Of a DNA stretch of 39,794 nucleotides, positions 1 through 5,998 are shown in pieces. The stretch covers positions 1 through 39,794 of the forward strand of contig JALZUR010000019.1 of the NCBI GenBank assembly GCA_023301025.1. The letters are read 5' to 3'. This DNA is from Bdellovibrionales bacterium. Lineage in GTDB: Bacteria > Bdellovibrionota > Bdellovibrionia > Bdellovibrionales > UBA1609. How positions within the stretch are numbered: position 1 is the first letter of the stretch; each line of letters opens with the position of its first letter. A program made the position numbers and the translations under genes. The notes under the pieces are model-generated. The model did not search any database. It was not told where the DNA came from and saw only the letters and a program-made list of their open reading frames with translations.

Positions 1-279
1 ATCAATACTCTTATTCATGCCACTCTTCCACGATTTAGCGCCTTTTGGAACGCTAACAGACTGACTGCCATGTCCTTTATCTACGGCAAGAATAGATAAG
101 CTGTCTTTCTTTTTTATAGCTAAATACGTAGGCTCAAACACCATAACATCTTTGGGATTTATAATGCCTTTATCAAGCATCTTTACAGTATAGTTTTTAA
201 CTTCAGTTGAAGCCAGATCTTTTGAAACTGCATGAACATTAATGATAAGGCCTAGAAAAATTAAAATAAACTTTGTCAT
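1..279 (-). CDS. Pseudoazurin-like blue copper protein (N-terminal 93 residues; cut by window start)
   Basis: Reading on the minus strand from the ATG at 279 gives an uninterrupted frame to the window edge. Residues 1-17 form a signal peptide ending in VHA. The following stretch, YTVKMLDKG then VMVFEPTYLAIKKKD then LAVDKGHGSQS then PKGAKSWKSGMN, lines up with pseudoazurin and related plastocyanin-type cupredoxins, which are periplasmic one-copper electron carriers. His70 in DKGH matches the first copper ligand. The other three expected ligands (Cys, His, Met) would lie in the C-terminal part beyond the window, so copper binding cannot be confirmed. The ATG overlaps the stop codon of the preceding gene (ATGA), implying coupled translation. 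Pseudoazurins usually donate electrons to periplasmic reductases or peroxidases; no partner is visible here. Confidence 0.8.
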   Translation of the reverse strand, partial: MTKFILIFLGLIINVHAVSKDLASTEVKNYTVKMLDKGIINPKDVMVFEPTYLAIKKKDSLSILAVDKGHGSQSVSVPKGAKSWKSGMNKSID

Positions 280-719
280 AAAGCCCCCTTAATACTTTTA
301 ATATTAAGCTTTTGATTTTTAAAAGTAACCAAGAAACTATGTTTAACAGCTTCTTTATCATCCATTAAGAATACAGCATATGTATTGCAGTAGACCACTC
401 TTATTTTATGAAGCTCACCTTTTTTTAAAACTTTATCAAAAACTAACCGATGTTTTTTATCCTTTAAAATATTTAGTAAAACCTCTTGGTTTTTCAAAGG
501 ACGTGGTAAAAGGCTATCTTTTTCGCCTAATCCATCAAAAAAAAGTTCATAAGTATTTATATCGATCTCAAAAAGACTGTTTAAACTGCTATTTGATGTT
601 TTAATTTCATCTTCTAAATACTTAAGCCCATTTGTATTTACTAAGCTAAAGCCATGACTAAAGTTAATATATAAAGTTAGCGTTAAAAAGAGTTTTAACA
701 AAAATCTTACGAATACCAT
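276..719 (-). CDS. Small exported protein of unknown function
   Basis: A 147-residue protein with an N-terminal hydrophobic signal sequence (about residues 5-23, ending near SHG), so it is probably periplasmic. I recognise no domain. The mature part is basic and mixed alpha/beta in character, with a single cysteine near residue 110. Its stop codon overlaps the start codon of the pseudoazurin-like gene by four bases, so the two are probably made together; a role connected with the copper protein is possible but is only context. No convincing Shine-Dalgarno precedes the ATG at 719. The AT-rich upstream bases contain TATAAT directly against the start and CATAAT at 727-732. Confidence 0.65.
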   Translation of the reverse strand: MVFVRFLLKLFLTLTLYINFSHGFSLVNTNGLKYLEDEIKTSNSSLNSLFEIDINTYELFFDGLGEKDSLLPRPLKNQEVLLNILKDKKHRLVFDKVLKKGELHKIRVVYCNTYAVFLMDDKEAVKHSFLVTFKNQKLNIKSIKGAL

Positions 720-839
720 ATTATAGATTATGCATATTTTTTTTAATTTTTAAAGAAAGCTCTCAATTTGAAACACTCATACATCAATTGACTTTTAATA
801 AGCTTATAAAACTCTTGAAAATCTACATCAGCAAGGGTT

Positions 840-2006
840 TTATATGTAAGATCCTTCTTTAATTTTTTGTAAAATAATCTTTTCAGGCATAATTGGGTCT
901 TTCGGATCTACTGAAAACAAGGCCTGTTGTTCGCAACGAATTTTGTTTTTAATTAAAAAATGTAGAATTTGTGAAAGCTTTTTATTTTTTTTATCTTTAA
1001 AAAAAGGATCATTGTTTAAAACATCTTTTGCTTTTTTTAAAGCTCTTAGCTCTGAAGCATCTTTGTCTTTCACTTCATAGTAGTAAAGATCATACTTTTT
1101 AATGTCTTCTGGAAGAACCCCTAAAAAGCGTACTTCAGGAGCCGAAAAGTCTGAATTTCTAACTAAGCTTGCAGCACTACCTGCTTTTAATGTTCTAAAA
1201 ATATTTTGCATTGTGTAAGCATCTAGATCTCCAAAAAAATAAATTGGGATCTTTAACTGATCTTGAATAAGCTTACACCAGCCTCTTACACCATTTGATG
1301 GAACTCCTTGAGCACCCATAAGAATGCAATTGTTTCTTTGGGTAAAACCATTAGACACTAAAGTGTTTGCCGTACCTTCTGATTCAACTACCAAACAAAA
1401 ATCAATTCGTTTTTTAGCTCTTAAGCTTAAAGACTGAGGCTTGTTTTTTGGTTGAAAAGGAGTCGTACCGAGTTGTCCAAGATCAATAACAGCCTTTGAG
1501 CCATCGGGAAGAGTTTCAGTAACTTCTAACTGTTTAGAATACGTTTGCCCCCCTCTATCGTTTGCAAAGCAGTTCATTTCTTCTCTGTAAGCTCTTAACA
1601 TGTCAGTGATAAAATCAATTATTGAATCTGATTCAGTTTGCTCCTCAAAATCTATTGGCTTTAATGATTCACCAGAACCTTTCACCAAACCTTTGGCTAT
1701 GTAGTAAAGCTCTCTTTTTGTGTTAACTGCACCTGACTCAACATTTCTTAAAAGAATTTCTAATAAAAAAACTGTACGAGCAAGCTTTTGAACAGAAGAC
1801 ACATTAAGTTCACTTCTAACTAACTTCTCCCCTGGAGTAAGATAGCCAAGTTTTGAATCGTAGTTGGCATTGTCTAAAGAGCATCTAACAGCTTCTAAAA
1901 CTGGACGCTGAGACGCCTCTAAGTCTTTTAACATTTTGTTACAAAGCTCTTTTGCTTTTTTTGTTATTTCAACACCTGTTTTTGCTTTTCTTTTTTGAAT
2001 GGCCAT
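840..2006 (-). CDS. top6A: DNA topoisomerase VI subunit A (Spo11-like)
   Basis: A 388-residue catalytic subunit of a type IIB topoisomerase, which cleaves both DNA strands through a tyrosine and passes another duplex through the gap. The winged-helix (CAP-like) region holds TKRELYYIAKG near residues 96-106, matching the archaeal ReiYY motif with the catalytic Tyr at 101 or 102. The Toprim fold is visible as VVESEG (Glu208) and FGDLDAYT (Asp260, Asp262), the expected magnesium ligands. Length is close to the archaeal subunit (about 360-370 residues). It follows the B subunit on the same strand with a 76-nt gap, so both subunits are present. Topoisomerase VI is typical of archaea and plants and is uncommon in bacteria. 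The start is an ATG after a weak GAGAA-type ribosome site. Confidence 0.93.
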   Translation of the reverse strand: MAIQKRKAKTGVEITKKAKELCNKMLKDLEASQRPVLEAVRCSLDNANYDSKLGYLTPGEKLVRSELNVSSVQKLARTVFLLEILLRNVESGAVNTKRELYYIAKGLVKGSGESLKPIDFEEQTESDSIIDFITDMLRAYREEMNCFANDRGGQTYSKQLEVTETLPDGSKAVIDLGQLGTTPFQPKNKPQSLSLRAKKRIDFCLVVESEGTANTLVSNGFTQRNNCILMGAQGVPSNGVRGWCKLIQDQLKIPIYFFGDLDAYTMQNIFRTLKAGSAASLVRNSDFSAPEVRFLGVLPEDIKKYDLYYYEVKDKDASELRALKKAKDVLNNDPFFKDKKNKKLSQILHFLIKNKIRCEQQALFSVDPKDPIMPEKIILQKIKEGSYI

Positions 2007-2082
2007 ATTTTTTCTCTACTTACTAGCTTTCTTGCTTGTTTTTGTCTTACTTACTTTTATAATTTTTGCTTAAAGAGTCTTA

Positions 2083-3834
2083 TTATTTTTTCTTTTTACT
2101 GGTTTTTTTCTTACTTTTTTTCTTAGCTGTTTTTTTAGCACTAGCTTTTTTAACCTCTACAACTTTAGTATCTTCACCATCAGCCTCTGATTTATTTTCA
2201 TTGGAACCTGTTGCTGTGCCTTCTTTGGCCTTTAGTTTATCAAGTCGCTCTTGGGCTTTATTTAGTGCAGCTTCTGCAGAGTCTGCATCTTTTCCTAGAA
2301 TTACATCTAACCCTTTAATGGCTTTTTTCTTCCTAGCATCACTAGCCCCAATGATTCCAACCAAACCCTCAACTAAGATAGGCCCAAACTTTTCAATATA
2401 AGCTTTTTTTCTCTCTAAATCAGCAGCGCGAGCCTCTCTTTTTATATGACGAGAAAGCTTTTGCCCAGCTTGCATAAGTGCACGCCTAATTTCTTCAATC
2501 AACTCATCTGAAGAGTCTATAGTTTCTTTAGATGCATTTTTAAATTTAATAAATGGAGAGGTCACTGAAATAGCAAAAACAAAAGAACCTTGAGGCAAAG
2601 AGTTTTTACTTTGAGAGAGTCCGTAGGACTTCCAGTTTACAGACTCCACTGCACGCGTGATAGCACACGAAGATTTATCAAACTGCAAAGGTACACGGTT
2701 TGCAAAACGAAGAAGTTGGATACTATCGTCTTCTCGTCCACGATTTAAAAAACGAGCAATAGCTACTTCCACAACAACAGGTTTAAAATCACAAATCTTT
2801 GGTTTTCTTGTAACAACACTAAAGAAATCAACTTCACCAAGTCTATTGATGCTATTAGCTAAGCCTTCCTCCCCTACTGTCAGAACAGAAGCTGTTGAAG
2901 GGTTCATTAAATCAGTTTCTTGAATAGCATGAAAGATAGCTTTGAAGTCTTGCTGCTTAATCTTATTCATGGTCAGCGGCAGTAAACTTTTCTTTAAACC
3001 ACTCTTTGTAAAACCTTGAATACTTGCATCTGAAACCCTCGAAAAAGCAGTACGTAAAAACTTTTTTAAGGTGAGATTTCCATAAAGAAGGGCATGAGTC
3101 ATAAACTCCCCAAGCTTCATAGTATGAGGGTGTGGCAGTGTTGGTGGTGGTACACTTGGTATTTTGTCACTCACTCTTTCAATGTTAACCCAATCATTCT
3201 CATGCACTTTATAATTAAGAGTAAGGTGTGGATTAACTAATGCCGTTCCTTCAAGATACGTTAAAAGTCCTCCATCACCATTTAACTGAAGTCTTCCATC
3301 AATTTTAAACTCTGTGGCTGTTCCGTGTTTTTTATCTTTCCAATCAATAGTGTCTTTAGCTTTAACAAGTCCTTTGTTGCCTTTTATGTCCACATCGATC
3401 TTCATCTCAACTGCTTTTCTCATTGCAGAGGTTTTACTTTTTACCGTAACACCTGCAGCATTTGTAAGTTGCGCCCAAGTGGTTGCAGCTGATATTCCTA
3501 TACCCTGTTGCCCTCTGGAGCACTGACCACGTCCAAATTTTGAAGAAGCCAAATACTCTCCAAAAACCTTTGGTACAATCTCAGGCTTTAGCCCCGGACC
3601 ATTGTCTTCAACATATATACGAATAAGGTCCGTGTTTCTGCCTCCACCTTTACCAATTTTTTCAATAATAACTGTAATTTCTGGAGCAATCTGGTTCTCT
3701 TCGCAGGCATCAAGTGAGTTGTCCACCGCCTCTTTTAAAGTGGTTAAAACAGCCTTTGTTGGGGATGAAAAACCCACCTGCTGAAGATTTTTTGCGAAGT
3801 ATTCTGCCGTACTTGAGGATGTGATTTTAGACAA
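2083..3834 (-). CDS. top6B: DNA topoisomerase VI subunit B (GHKL ATPase)
   Basis: A 583-residue ATPase subunit. The GHKL Bergerat fold is intact: KEAVDNSLDACEE (Asn39), VEDNGPGL (Asp77) and the glycine-rich lid SRGQQGIGISAA (107-117), then GTATEFKID. The middle contains the helix-two-turn-helix region, and the transducer domain follows with PFIKFKNASKETID, where the archaeal switch lysine lies. The last ~27 residues are almost all Lys, Ala, Ser and Thr, a basic tail that I do not expect in archaeal homologues. The start is a TTG at 3834, chosen because AGGAGA lies 8 nt upstream and the sequence MSKITSSSTAEYF matches the family N-terminus. A good promoter sits at 3873-3901. The partner subunit is the next gene downstream. 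Confidence 0.94.
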   Translation of the reverse strand: MSKITSSSTAEYFAKNLQQVGFSSPTKAVLTTLKEAVDNSLDACEENQIAPEITVIIEKIGKGGGRNTDLIRIYVEDNGPGLKPEIVPKVFGEYLASSKFGRGQCSRGQQGIGISAATTWAQLTNAAGVTVKSKTSAMRKAVEMKIDVDIKGNKGLVKAKDTIDWKDKKHGTATEFKIDGRLQLNGDGGLLTYLEGTALVNPHLTLNYKVHENDWVNIERVSDKIPSVPPPTLPHPHTMKLGEFMTHALLYGNLTLKKFLRTAFSRVSDASIQGFTKSGLKKSLLPLTMNKIKQQDFKAIFHAIQETDLMNPSTASVLTVGEEGLANSINRLGEVDFFSVVTRKPKICDFKPVVVEVAIARFLNRGREDDSIQLLRFANRVPLQFDKSSCAITRAVESVNWKSYGLSQSKNSLPQGSFVFAISVTSPFIKFKNASKETIDSSDELIEEIRRALMQAGQKLSRHIKREARAADLERKKAYIEKFGPILVEGLVGIIGASDARKKKAIKGLDVILGKDADSAEAALNKAQERLDKLKAKEGTATGSNENKSEADGEDTKVVEVKKASAKKTAKKKSKKKTSKKKK

Positions 3835-3872
3835 TGAGATGTTCTCCTTTTTCTGGATCGCATTAAAAACAT

Positions 3873-3901
3873 ATTATAGTAAGACTTTCACTTCTTTTCC
3901 A
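3873..3901 (-). promoter_or_regulatory. Sigma-70-type promoter for top6B
   Basis: On the minus strand TGGAAA (3901-3896; 4/6 match to the -35 consensus) is followed after 17 bp by a perfect TATAAT (3878-3873). The predicted start near 3866 leaves a leader of about 30 nt carrying the AGGAGA ribosome site of the TTG-started top6B. The -35 lies inside the 3' end of the HNH gene, so topoisomerase VI can be transcribed independently of it. Confidence 0.6.
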
Positions 3902-4211
3902 ATACCAGCTCTACAGGGGTCTTGGCTTTTTTATTGGTATTGCATGTTTTACAGGCAACTACCACGTTAGATTTCACTGATTTCCCCCCCCTTGAGACAG
4001 GCACTTTATGATCCATAGTGAGCTCTTCGGCTTTATAGGTCTTTTGGCAGTAAAGACACAAACCAAGGTTAATCTGATCCAACCACCATCTAGTTTTTTT
4101 TAGTTTTCTAGCTTTAATTCTTTCATCAGAAATATGTTTTTTTGAGGCAGGGCTATAATACACCCAAAAAGTACTAACACATTGCAGTAAACAGCTCAAG
4201 TCGTTAAACAT
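3888..4211 (-). CDS. HNH endonuclease domain protein
   Basis: A 107-residue protein whose C-terminal half is a clear HNH nuclease: CLYC (Cys52, Cys55), then MDHKVPVSRGG (His68 is the first H), NVVVACKTCN (Asn82, Cys87, Cys90, Asn91). The two CxxC pairs bind structural zinc and the DH...N...N residues bind the catalytic metal. The N-terminal ~45 residues are basic and match nothing I recognise. Such small standalone HNH proteins are common in bacterial chromosomes and may act in DNA repair, restriction or homing; the sequence does not say which. It lies upstream of top6B on the same strand with a 53-nt gap. No Shine-Dalgarno is visible before the ATG, so the exact start is uncertain. Confidence 0.85.
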   Translation of the reverse strand: MFNDLSCLLQCVSTFWVYYSPASKKHISDERIKARKLKKTRWWLDQINLGLCLYCQKTYKAEELTMDHKVPVSRGGKSVKSNVVVACKTCNTNKKAKTPVELVLEKK

Positions 4212-4223
4212 ATGGAAACAAAG

Positions 4224-4241
4224 GGTTAAGTCTTTTTAACC
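4224..4241. promoter_or_regulatory. Dyad symmetry between divergent HNH and bolA genes
   Basis: GGTTAA (4224-4229) and TTAACC (4236-4241) form a perfect 6-bp inverted repeat with a 6-nt centre, placed in the 66-nt space between the divergent HNH and bolA starts. The size suits a small dimeric regulator, but no regulator is identified. Confidence 0.3.
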
Positions 4242-4277
4242 ACACTTCAGGATGATTAAAAATGCGAGGTTTTAAAT

Positions 4278-4505
4278 ATGGACATTAAAGAAATTGAGAA
4301 ACGTGTTTTGTCTTCGTTTAAAGACTCTACTGTAGCCGTTTTTGATATGACTGGCATTGGGCAAAGTTTTGAAATCAGACTTTCTGCACCAGACCTTAAA
4401 GACAAGTCCAGAGTTGAAAGACACCAGTCTGTTATGGGACTTTTTAATGAAGAGCTCAAAGCAGGAAGTATCCACGCCCTTTCTATAAAGTACCTAAAAC
4501 AATAA
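4278..4505 (+). CDS. BolA family protein
   Basis: A 75-residue BolA/IbaG-type protein with the class II KH-like fold. MDIKEIEKRVLSSFKDSTVAVFDMTGIGQSFEIRLSAPDLKDKSRVERHQSVMGLF matches the family, including the conserved R-x-x-R/K-H-Q block around residues 46-51, where the histidine is a ligand of the [2Fe-2S] cluster shared with a monothiol glutaredoxin. That glutaredoxin is the next gene, 62 nt downstream, and this gene pair is a classical functional partnership in iron-sulfur cluster trafficking and iron sensing. A GAGG ribosome site precedes the ATG. Confidence 0.9.
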   Translation: MDIKEIEKRVLSSFKDSTVAVFDMTGIGQSFEIRLSAPDLKDKSRVERHQSVMGLFNEELKAGSIHALSIKYLKQ

Positions 4506-4567
4506 ACTTAAGACTATAAAATTAAGACAATTTAAAAGAGATTAAACATCTACAGGAGAATTTATAA

Positions 4568-4885
4568 ATGGAACTTAGTCCTGAACTTAAAACAAGAATA
4601 GAAGGCGAAATTTCAAAAAAATCATTGTGCCTTTTTATGAAAGGAACACCCGACTACCCTCAGTGCGGTTTTTCACAACGTGCAGTTGCCCTTTTAAATG
4701 AAATTGGCGCTGATTTTCATGCTGTAAACGTTTTAGAAGATCAAGAGATTAGAGAAGGTATAAAAGCTTACGGCAACTGGCCTACCATTCCTCAGCTTTA
4801 CTCTAAGCAAAAATTAGTTGGAGGAAGCGACATTCTAATGGAGATGTATCAAGAGGGCGAACTTGAAGATCTAGCTAAAAATTAA
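4568..4885 (+). CDS. grxD: Monothiol glutaredoxin, CGFS type (Grx4/GrxD family)
   Basis: A 105-residue single-domain glutaredoxin. The motif block LFMKGTPDYPQCGFSQRAV carries the CGFS active site (Cys at about residue 37), followed by the glutathione-binding WPTIPQLY cis-proline segment and GGSDIL. CGFS glutaredoxins bind a bridging [2Fe-2S] cluster with glutathione and hand it to apo-proteins, often as a heterodimer with BolA, which is encoded directly upstream. Length and start fit the family (E. coli GrxD has 115 residues). AGGAG lies 9 nt before the ATG. Confidence 0.95.
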   Translation: MELSPELKTRIEGEISKKSLCLFMKGTPDYPQCGFSQRAVALLNEIGADFHAVNVLEDQEIREGIKAYGNWPTIPQLYSKQKLVGGSDILMEMYQEGELEDLAKN

Positions 4886-4914
4886 ACACAATTTTTTTTG
4901 ACTTTATTTACGGT

Positions 4915-4934
4915 TTAAATTTACGTAAATTTAA
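4915..4934. promoter_or_regulatory. Perfect 20-bp palindrome, possible activator site upstream of the sigma-54 promoter
   Basis: TTAAATTTAC followed by its exact reverse complement GTAAATTTAA. It lies 30 bp after the glutaredoxin stop and about 190 bp before the predicted start of the sigma-54 promoter at 5098-5113, within the usual range for an enhancer-binding protein. It is too AT-rich and lacks the T-run expected of a terminator. The function is inferred. Confidence 0.4.
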
Positions 4935-5097
4935 GGCTTTTAAAGTGACGTTTTTATCCCTAATTACTGTCAATTACTTTCAACTGAAGATAAGGTCATC
5001 AGATACCCCCAATTAATGCAATCATTACTTAGCCCAATCTATTATAGTCCCTTACAAAAAAATAAGTTTTGATATTAAAAAAAAAGGGACAATTTTT

Positions 5098-5113
5098 TGG
5101 CACTTATATTGCT
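5098..5113 (+). promoter_or_regulatory. Sigma-54 (RpoN) -24/-12 promoter
   Basis: TGGCAC, five bases, then TTGCT: this fits the TGGCACG-N4-TTGCW consensus except that the G after TGGCAC is a T. The GG (5099-5100) and GC (5111-5112) dinucleotides have the required 12-bp offset. The predicted transcript starts near 5124, giving a leader of about 47 nt with an AAGGA ribosome site and the ATG at 5171. Confidence 0.65.
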
Positions 5114-5170
5114 AGAATATATTTGAAATATAGTATTTATAAAAATTTTCTTAGCAATAAGGAATATAGA

Positions 5171-5578
5171 ATGAATAATTTTATAACAAAATCAGTATTA
5201 GTAACCGCTTTAGCTATTTTATGCTCTAGCGCCTCTGCGGAGAATGATCTCAGTGGTGCACACGAAGACTATTTGAACGCAAGAGACCGAGATCTTAGAA
5301 ATCAATTTGAGAAATCTAATGCAATTACTACAACGGAACTTAAAAAATTTGCAGAGAATGCACTTCAATCAAAGTACGGTTATAATCCTAACGACTTTAC
5401 CTATACAGAATATGTAACTAATAGGCCTGATGGCAGAGGTTCCTATATTATTATTGGATACTTTTTTTCAGATAAAGTTATATGCCGTTACGACAAAACA
5501 TTAATACCTCCAACAATATTTATGGGGAAAATCACGCATCCAAATAACGATTCATATCTAGATTGTAGAGAAAAATAA
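5171..5578 (+). CDS. Small exported protein of unknown function, probably under sigma-54 control
   Basis: A 135-residue protein with a textbook Sec signal peptide (MNNFITKSVLVTALAILCSSASA, cleavage after ASA near residue 23). The mature part is about 112 residues with two cysteines (in VICRYDK and LDCREK) that could form a disulfide, and an alternating hydrophobic region (SYIIIGYFF) suggesting a beta sheet. I recognise no family. The frame stays open upstream to 5069, but the ATG at 5171 is chosen because AAGGA sits 8 nt before it, the signal peptide begins there, and the longer version would run across the sigma-54 promoter. Transcription from an RpoN promoter implies control by a dedicated activator, as for envelope, motility or stress functions; this is inference. 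Confidence 0.75.
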   Translation: MNNFITKSVLVTALAILCSSASAENDLSGAHEDYLNARDRDLRNQFEKSNAITTTELKKFAENALQSKYGYNPNDFTYTEYVTNRPDGRGSYIIIGYFFSDKVICRYDKTLIPPTIFMGKITHPNNDSYLDCREK

Positions 5579-5998
5579 TATTTTTTCTTTAGTTTAAGGG
5601 GCTTGTATACAGGCTCACCCTTTCTAGTCGGCAAACTTTTGGTTGCTTCCCCCCCAAGTTTTTACTCGCACAGCAGCAAAAAAGTGGGAAGCCAATGTAT
5701 TAATTAATCAGTTTTTTACAAATATTGCAAAAGAAGTTAATTATATAGATCACAAATGAAACACAACAAGATGTTTCACAGTTTTGTCCGTAAAGTCAGT
5801 CTTGTTGGATTAATCCATTTTAATATTCGTGAGACTGAATATATCTTAAATATCTTGACCAAAAGAATTACAGAAAGTGAAGATGATCTTTCGGATAAAA
5901 CACTTTAGCTGTTAGAAAAGCGTTTGCAAAATTTATTAGAAGAATCAAGTAAAAGAGAGGTCACAGATTTTTTGTGATTTAAAGTGAAATACTAACAA
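5579..5998. other. 420-bp stretch without an intact gene
   Basis: It contains the decayed reading frame described at 5628-5977, a run of seven C (5649-5655), a 7-bp inverted repeat (GCTTCCC at 5645-5651 and GGGAAGC at 5686-5692), and a weak 5-bp hairpin (TCACA at 5961-5965, TGTGA at 5973-5977) that might end the minus-strand operon finishing at 5999. No promoter or RNA gene was recognised. Confidence 0.5.
5628..5977 (+). pseudogene. Probable decayed ORF with a frameshift and an in-frame stop
   Basis: Three adjoining open segments read like pieces of one helical protein. Frame one (5628-5759) ends KKWEANVLINQFF then TNIAKEVNYIDHK-stop. The next frame opens at the ATG 5756, overlapping that stop, and runs KMFHSFVRKVSLVGL then IHFNIRETEYILNIL to a TAG at 5906. 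The same frame continues at once with LLEKRLQNLLEESSKREV to a TGA at 5975. The composition is protein-like (amphipathic, rich in Leu/Glu/Lys), but I recognise no family. It could instead be a short genuine 50-residue ORF (5756-5908) or chance open frames in AT-rich DNA. Confidence 0.35.

Noticed and set aside
2066-2401. Open frame antisense to the 3' end of top6B
   Set aside because: It mirrors the lysine-rich tail of a well-supported gene (Lys codons read as Phe/Leu in reverse); no ribosome site or family match.
5069-5170. Upstream extension of the 135-residue exported protein gene
   Set aside because: It lacks a ribosome site, would run across the sigma-54 promoter and would bury the signal peptide.
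5645-5692. Inverted repeat GCTTCCC/GGGAAGC as an insertion-sequence end
   Set aside because: Only 7 bp, only 34 nt apart, no transposase and no target duplication.
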